This document shows, in pieces, positions 61,016 through 64,000 of a DNA stretch of 64,000 nucleotides. The stretch covers positions 124,001 to 188,000 of the forward strand of contig NZ_SEON01000007.1 of NCBI RefSeq assembly GCF_004152845.1. The letters run 5' to 3'. Made by a program: the position numbers and the translations under genes. The number at the start of each line of letters is the position of its first letter. Within the stretch, counting starts at the first letter, position 1. This DNA is from Sphingobium fuliginis (GTDB lineage Bacteria > Pseudomonadota > Alphaproteobacteria > Sphingomonadales > Sphingomonadaceae). The notes under the pieces are model-generated. The model was not told where the DNA came from, ran no database searches, and worked only from the letters and a program-made list of their open reading frames with translations.

Positions 61016-62169
61016 GCATGGCGAAGATCCTTCTGCTGTCGGTCGACCGGATGCTGGCGCAGCGCATCGAGGAAGCGGCGGGCGGCCGCGCCACGGTCGA
61101 GCTGGCGCAATCGGTCGAGAGCGAGGCGCTGGACGGGCCGGCGCTGATCGTCATCGACCGCGCCGCCATTCCGCCCGAGCGCGCCCTGTCGGTCGCGATC
61201 GGCGCCGTGGTGGCGGGCGCGGGCGGGCGGCCCGTGCTGCTGGCGACGGATGAGATGGAGGCGGGGCCGCTGCTGCGCGCCATTCGCGCCGGCGTGCACG
61301 ACGTCGTTCCGCGCGACGGGGAGCGCGGGGAGATCGCCCCCATATTGGCGCGGCTGTTGAACGAGGCGGCGGCGGACCGGGGCAGCCGGGGACGGCTGAC
61401 GCTGCTGCTGGGAGCGGATCGCGACGCCTGCGCGATGGTGGCGACGGACATGGCCGTCGCCACGGCGGCGCGGGGATCGACGCTGCTGATCGACTGCACC
61501 CTGCCGACGAGCGCGGCGGCGACCTATCTGGACCTGGGCGTCGATTATGGGCTGGCGTCCGCGATCAGCGACATGGACCGGCTGGACGCCAGCCTGCTGG
61601 CCAGCACGGTGGCGCGGCATGGGCCGAGCGGGTTGATGCTGCTGACCTTCGACGGCGGGACCGGCGCCGAACCGGCAGGACTGGGCCCGGGCGACCTGGC
61701 GGCGCTGATCCGGCGGCTGCTGGGCTGTTGCGGGCATGTGGTGTTGAATGCGGGGAGCCTGCGCCATGGCGGGCTGCTGCGCGAGGTGGTGGCGGAGGCG
61801 GATCGGGTCGAACTGCTCTGCGGCCAGACCATTTGCGAGATCGAGGCGTGCCGCCGCCTGCTGGACAGGATCGGGACGGAGCGCGAGCGGATAGAGGCGA
61901 TGCGGCTGCTGGTGTGGGACCATCTGCCCGGCGTGCTGCTGGATGGGCGGCGGATGGCGGATGCGCTGGGGGTCGGCGCGGCGCTGGCGCTGCCCATCGA
62001 CCGGGCGCGGATGCGCAATGCGCTGAACGCCGGGCGGCCGATGGCGATGGAGGCGGATGGCGGGGCCTATATGGCGGCGATCCGGCGGGTTTGCGGGGTC
62101 GCGCCGAAGCCCGGCGGGATCGACCGGTTGCGGGGGGCGATGCTGCGCGTCGTCCAGCGTGCGTCATGA
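61012..62169 (+). CDS. cpaE: Tad pilus localisation protein CpaE/TadZ
   Basis: A 385-residue protein of the ParA/MinD-like TadZ family, which places the pilus machine at the cell pole. The N-terminal part is a receiver-like domain. The ATPase-like part starts at RGRLTLLLGADRDACAMVA near 127, where the deviant Walker A lysines and glycines expected (KGGxGKT) are missing, so ATP binding may be lost. LIDCTLPTS and LDLGVDYGLASAI near 170-184 still match the family. It starts at GTG 61012 or ATG 61018; the stop overlaps cpaF. Confidence 0.83.
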   Translation: MSMAKILLLSVDRMLAQRIEEAAGGRATVELAQSVESEALDGPALIVIDRAAIPPERALSVAIGAVVAGAGGRPVLLATDEMEAGPLLRAIRAGVHDVVPRDGERGEIAPILARLLNEAAADRGSRGRLTLLLGADRDACAMVATDMAVATAARGSTLLIDCTLPTSAAATYLDLGVDYGLASAISDMDRLDASLLASTVARHGPSGLMLLTFDGGTGAEPAGLGPGDLAALIRRLLGCCGHVVLNAGSLRHGGLLREVVAEADRVELLCGQTICEIEACRRLLDRIGTERERIEAMRLLVWDHLPGVLLDGRRMADALGVGAALALPIDRARMRNALNAGRPMAMEADGGAYMAAIRRVCGVAPKPGGIDRLRGAMLRVVQRAS

Positions 62170-63494
62170 GCCTGCTGACCGGCGAAGAGGGCTTCATTCC
62201 GGCGCGGGAGGTGCGGATGGCGCCTGTCGCGCAGCCGGCGGCGCAGCGGATGAGCGACATCTATCAGATCGCCAAGGCGCAGACCTGCGCCCAGTTGATC
62301 GAGCAGCTGGAGGCGCGGGGCGATACGGCGGAGACGCTGGGGCCGAGGGCGCTGCGCGAGGAGATAGAGCAGGTCGTCGCCAGCCGCAGCCGCCGTGGGC
62401 AGATGGCGCTGAACAGCGCGGAGCGGCTGCTGCTGATCGAGGATGTCGAGGATGAGGTGGCGGGCATGGGCCCGCTGGCGCCGCTGCTGCGCGATCCAGG
62501 GGTGGACGACATCATCGTCAACGGGCCGGGGCATATCTATGCCGAGCGGGGCGGGTTGCTGGAGAAGGTCGAGACGCGGTTTCGCGACGACGCGCATCTG
62601 ATGAACATCATCCAGCGGATCGTCGGGCCGATCGGGCGGCGGGTGGATGAGGCCAGTCCCTATGTCGATGCGCGGCTGGCGGACGGGTCGCGGGTGAATA
62701 TCGTCATTCCGCCGGTGGCTCTGGATGGGCCGACGCTCTCTATCCGCAAGTTCCGGTTGCAGAGCATGACCATCGAGGACTGCGTTTCGGCGCAGATGAT
62801 GAGCGCGGACATGGCGGCTTATCTGAGCGCGGCGGTGCGGTCGCGGCTGAACATATTGATCTGCGGCGGGACGGGGGCGGGCAAGACGACTTTGCTCAAC
62901 ATGCTGTCGACCTTCATCGGCGACCGGGAGCGGCTGATCACCATCGAGGACGCCGCCGAACTGCAGTTGCGGCAGAGCCATGTGGTGCGGCTGGAGACGC
63001 GGCCGCCGACGGTCGACGGCAGCCGCGAGGTGAGCAGCCGCGAACTGGTGCGCAATGCGCTGCGGATGCGGCCGGACCGGATCATCCTGGGCGAGGTGCG
63101 CGGCGTCGAGGCCGTGGAGATGTTGCAGGCCATGTCGACCGGGCATGACGGGTCGATGGCGACGCTGCACGGCAATAGTCCGAGGGACGCCTTTGCGCGG
63201 CTGGAGATGCTGCTGGGCTTTGCCGGGGTGCAGAGTGACGTGCGGGCGATCCGGCGCTTCATCGCCAACAGCGTGCATGTGGTGGTGCAGTTGCAGCGGC
63301 TGTCCAACGGCAGCCGGCGGGTGATGTCGGTGAGCGAAGTCACCGGGCTGGAGGGAGACGCCTATTCGCTGAATGAACTGTTCGCCTTTCAGGAGCAGCC
63401 CGCGCTGTCGGGGACGGGGGAATTTCGCACTTTGTCGTTGCGGCCCTTTTTCGCGGGGCGGCTGAGGGATTATCGGGGCGCGCGGCCGTGCTGA
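62166..63494 (+). CDS. cpaF: Tad pilus assembly ATPase CpaF/TadA
   Basis: A 442-residue secretion ATPase that powers pilus assembly. VDDIIVNGPGHIYAERGG near 114-131, Walker A GGTGAGKTT near 237, the ITIEDAAELQL Asp box, Walker B-like RPDRIILGEVRG near 300 and the His box GHDGSMATLHGNSP near 325 are intact. ATG 62166 overlaps the cpaE stop by four bases (ATGA). Confidence 0.95.
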   Translation: MSLLTGEEGFIPAREVRMAPVAQPAAQRMSDIYQIAKAQTCAQLIEQLEARGDTAETLGPRALREEIEQVVASRSRRGQMALNSAERLLLIEDVEDEVAGMGPLAPLLRDPGVDDIIVNGPGHIYAERGGLLEKVETRFRDDAHLMNIIQRIVGPIGRRVDEASPYVDARLADGSRVNIVIPPVALDGPTLSIRKFRLQSMTIEDCVSAQMMSADMAAYLSAAVRSRLNILICGGTGAGKTTLLNMLSTFIGDRERLITIEDAAELQLRQSHVVRLETRPPTVDGSREVSSRELVRNALRMRPDRIILGEVRGVEAVEMLQAMSTGHDGSMATLHGNSPRDAFARLEMLLGFAGVQSDVRAIRRFIANSVHVVVQLQRLSNGSRRVMSVSEVTGLEGDAYSLNELFAFQEQPALSGTGEFRTLSLRPFFAGRLRDYRGARPC

Positions 63495-64000
63495 GCGGGG
63501 CGGCCTTTCTGATATTGTCGCTGCTGATCCTGATGGGGATCGGCTGGCCATTGCTGGCGCGGCAGGCGCGGCAGCGGGCGGCGATCGACCGGCGGCTGGG
63601 ACTGGCCCCGACCGCGGCGATGCCGCGCCCGGCGGTGCTGGCGCCGCCGGACCGGATGGCGCCGCTGCTGGCGCAGGCGCAGATCGACGTGACGGCGCGG
63701 GCGCTGGGCATGGTCGGCGGCGGGCTGCTGCTGATCGCGCTGTTCGCCCTGCTGGCGGCGGGGCCGGTGGCGGCGCTGGCGGTGGTGGCGGGCGTGCCGA
63801 TGGCGCTGGTCGGCTGGGTGCGGCGGCGGGCGCAGCGGCGCGTGGAGGCGCTGATCGAGGCATTGCCCCATTATATCGACGCGGTGCGGCAGATGCAGGC
63901 GGTCGGCAATTCGCTGGCGCAGGCGCTGGACCGGGCGCTGGCCGACGCGCCCGCCGTGGTGCGGAGCTATATCGCGCCGGTCGCAAGGCGGCTGGAGCTG
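63488..64000 (+). CDS. tadB: Tad pilus assembly inner-membrane protein TadB, N-terminal part
   Basis: A gene cut off by the right edge, 171 codons visible, starting at GTG 63488 inside the cpaF 3' end. A first helix (FLILSLLILMGIGWPLL) is followed by a soluble stretch, two helices (LLLIALFALLAAGPVAALAV and VAGVPMALVGWV) and the type II secretion F-domain start IEALPHYIDAVRQMQAVGNSLAQAL. TadB is the platform protein next to the TadA ATPase. The T2SS F domain continues beyond the window. Confidence 0.85.
   Translation, partial: MLSGAAFLILSLLILMGIGWPLLARQARQRAAIDRRLGLAPTAAMPRPAVLAPPDRMAPLLAQAQIDVTARALGMVGGGLLLIALFALLAAGPVAALAVVAGVPMALVGWVRRRAQRRVEALIEALPHYIDAVRQMQAVGNSLAQALDRALADAPAVVRSYIAPVARRLEL

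Noticed and set aside
1..64000. Mobile element genes, integrons, prophage, tRNA or rRNA genes
   Set aside because: I looked for transposase and integrase motifs, attachment-site tRNAs and conserved RNA sequence by eye and saw none. Only short palindromic repeats and one MITE-like element are present.

Overview
The window is GC-rich and gene-dense. Its content points to an alphaproteobacterium of the Sphingomonadaceae (Sphingobium, Sphingomonas or Novosphingobium type). Evidence: large TonB-dependent receptors next to catabolic genes, a beta-ketoadipate gene set, a FixLJ pair, a Tad/Cpa pilus locus, and short palindromic repeats between genes. I cannot name the species. No rRNA, tRNA, CRISPR array, transposase or integrase was seen.

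Layout. (1) 1-6.8 kb: the 3' end of hemN, a small secreted protein, a LuxR-type regulator, a sulfate-activation operon (cysD, fused cysNC, cysQ-like), a PmtA-like methyltransferase and a small unknown gene. (2) 6.8-12.7 kb: a minus-strand operon catB-catC-catA-pcaI-pcaJ-pcaF-pcaD, which takes catechol to succinyl-CoA and acetyl-CoA. A site matching the CatM/BenM consensus ATAC-N7-GTAT lies ahead of it. (3) 12.7-24.6 kb: an oxygenase island. Two Rieske oxygenase modules point away from each other around a TonB receptor. Each has a Rieske alpha subunit, a small uncharacterised partner of about 115-122 residues and an NTF2/SnoaL-fold protein. They probably share one Rieske ferredoxin and one FAD reductase. 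An acetamidase/formamidase, a small HTH protein and an AraC-type regulator complete the set. The likely plan is hydrolysis of an amide, Rieske oxygenation to a catechol, then the cat/pca operon, but the substrate cannot be read from sequence. (4) 24.6-32.4 kb: a LysR regulator, methylmalonate-semialdehyde dehydrogenase, a nucleotidyltransferase/metallophosphoesterase pair, and an iron-type TonB receptor with a PepSY protein. (5) 32.5-41.3 kb: an EF-G paralogue with altered GTPase motifs, a universal stress protein, FixL and FixJ, a DUF2182/DUF1326 pair, a fatty-acid-hydroxylase-type membrane enzyme and a TetR regulator. (6) 41.4-48.8 kb: a DUF2339 membrane protein, a three-domain LplT-PlsC-Aas fusion and an MpaB-type oxygenase. 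(7) 48.8-58.5 kb: amino-acid catabolism, with a complete five-step histidine pathway (hutF, hutC, hutI, hutH, hutG, hutU) followed by phhA and hpd. (8) 58.7-64 kb: Tad/Flp pilus genes cpaB, cpaC, cpaE, cpaF and the start of tadB.

The most interesting candidate for an undescribed system is the duplicated Rieske module with its small partner family. Other items worth checking are the EF-G paralogue, the nucleotidyltransferase/phosphoesterase pair, a Tad locus whose TadZ lacks a P-loop and which has no cpaD, and a palindromic repeat sitting in the 5' end of cpaC.
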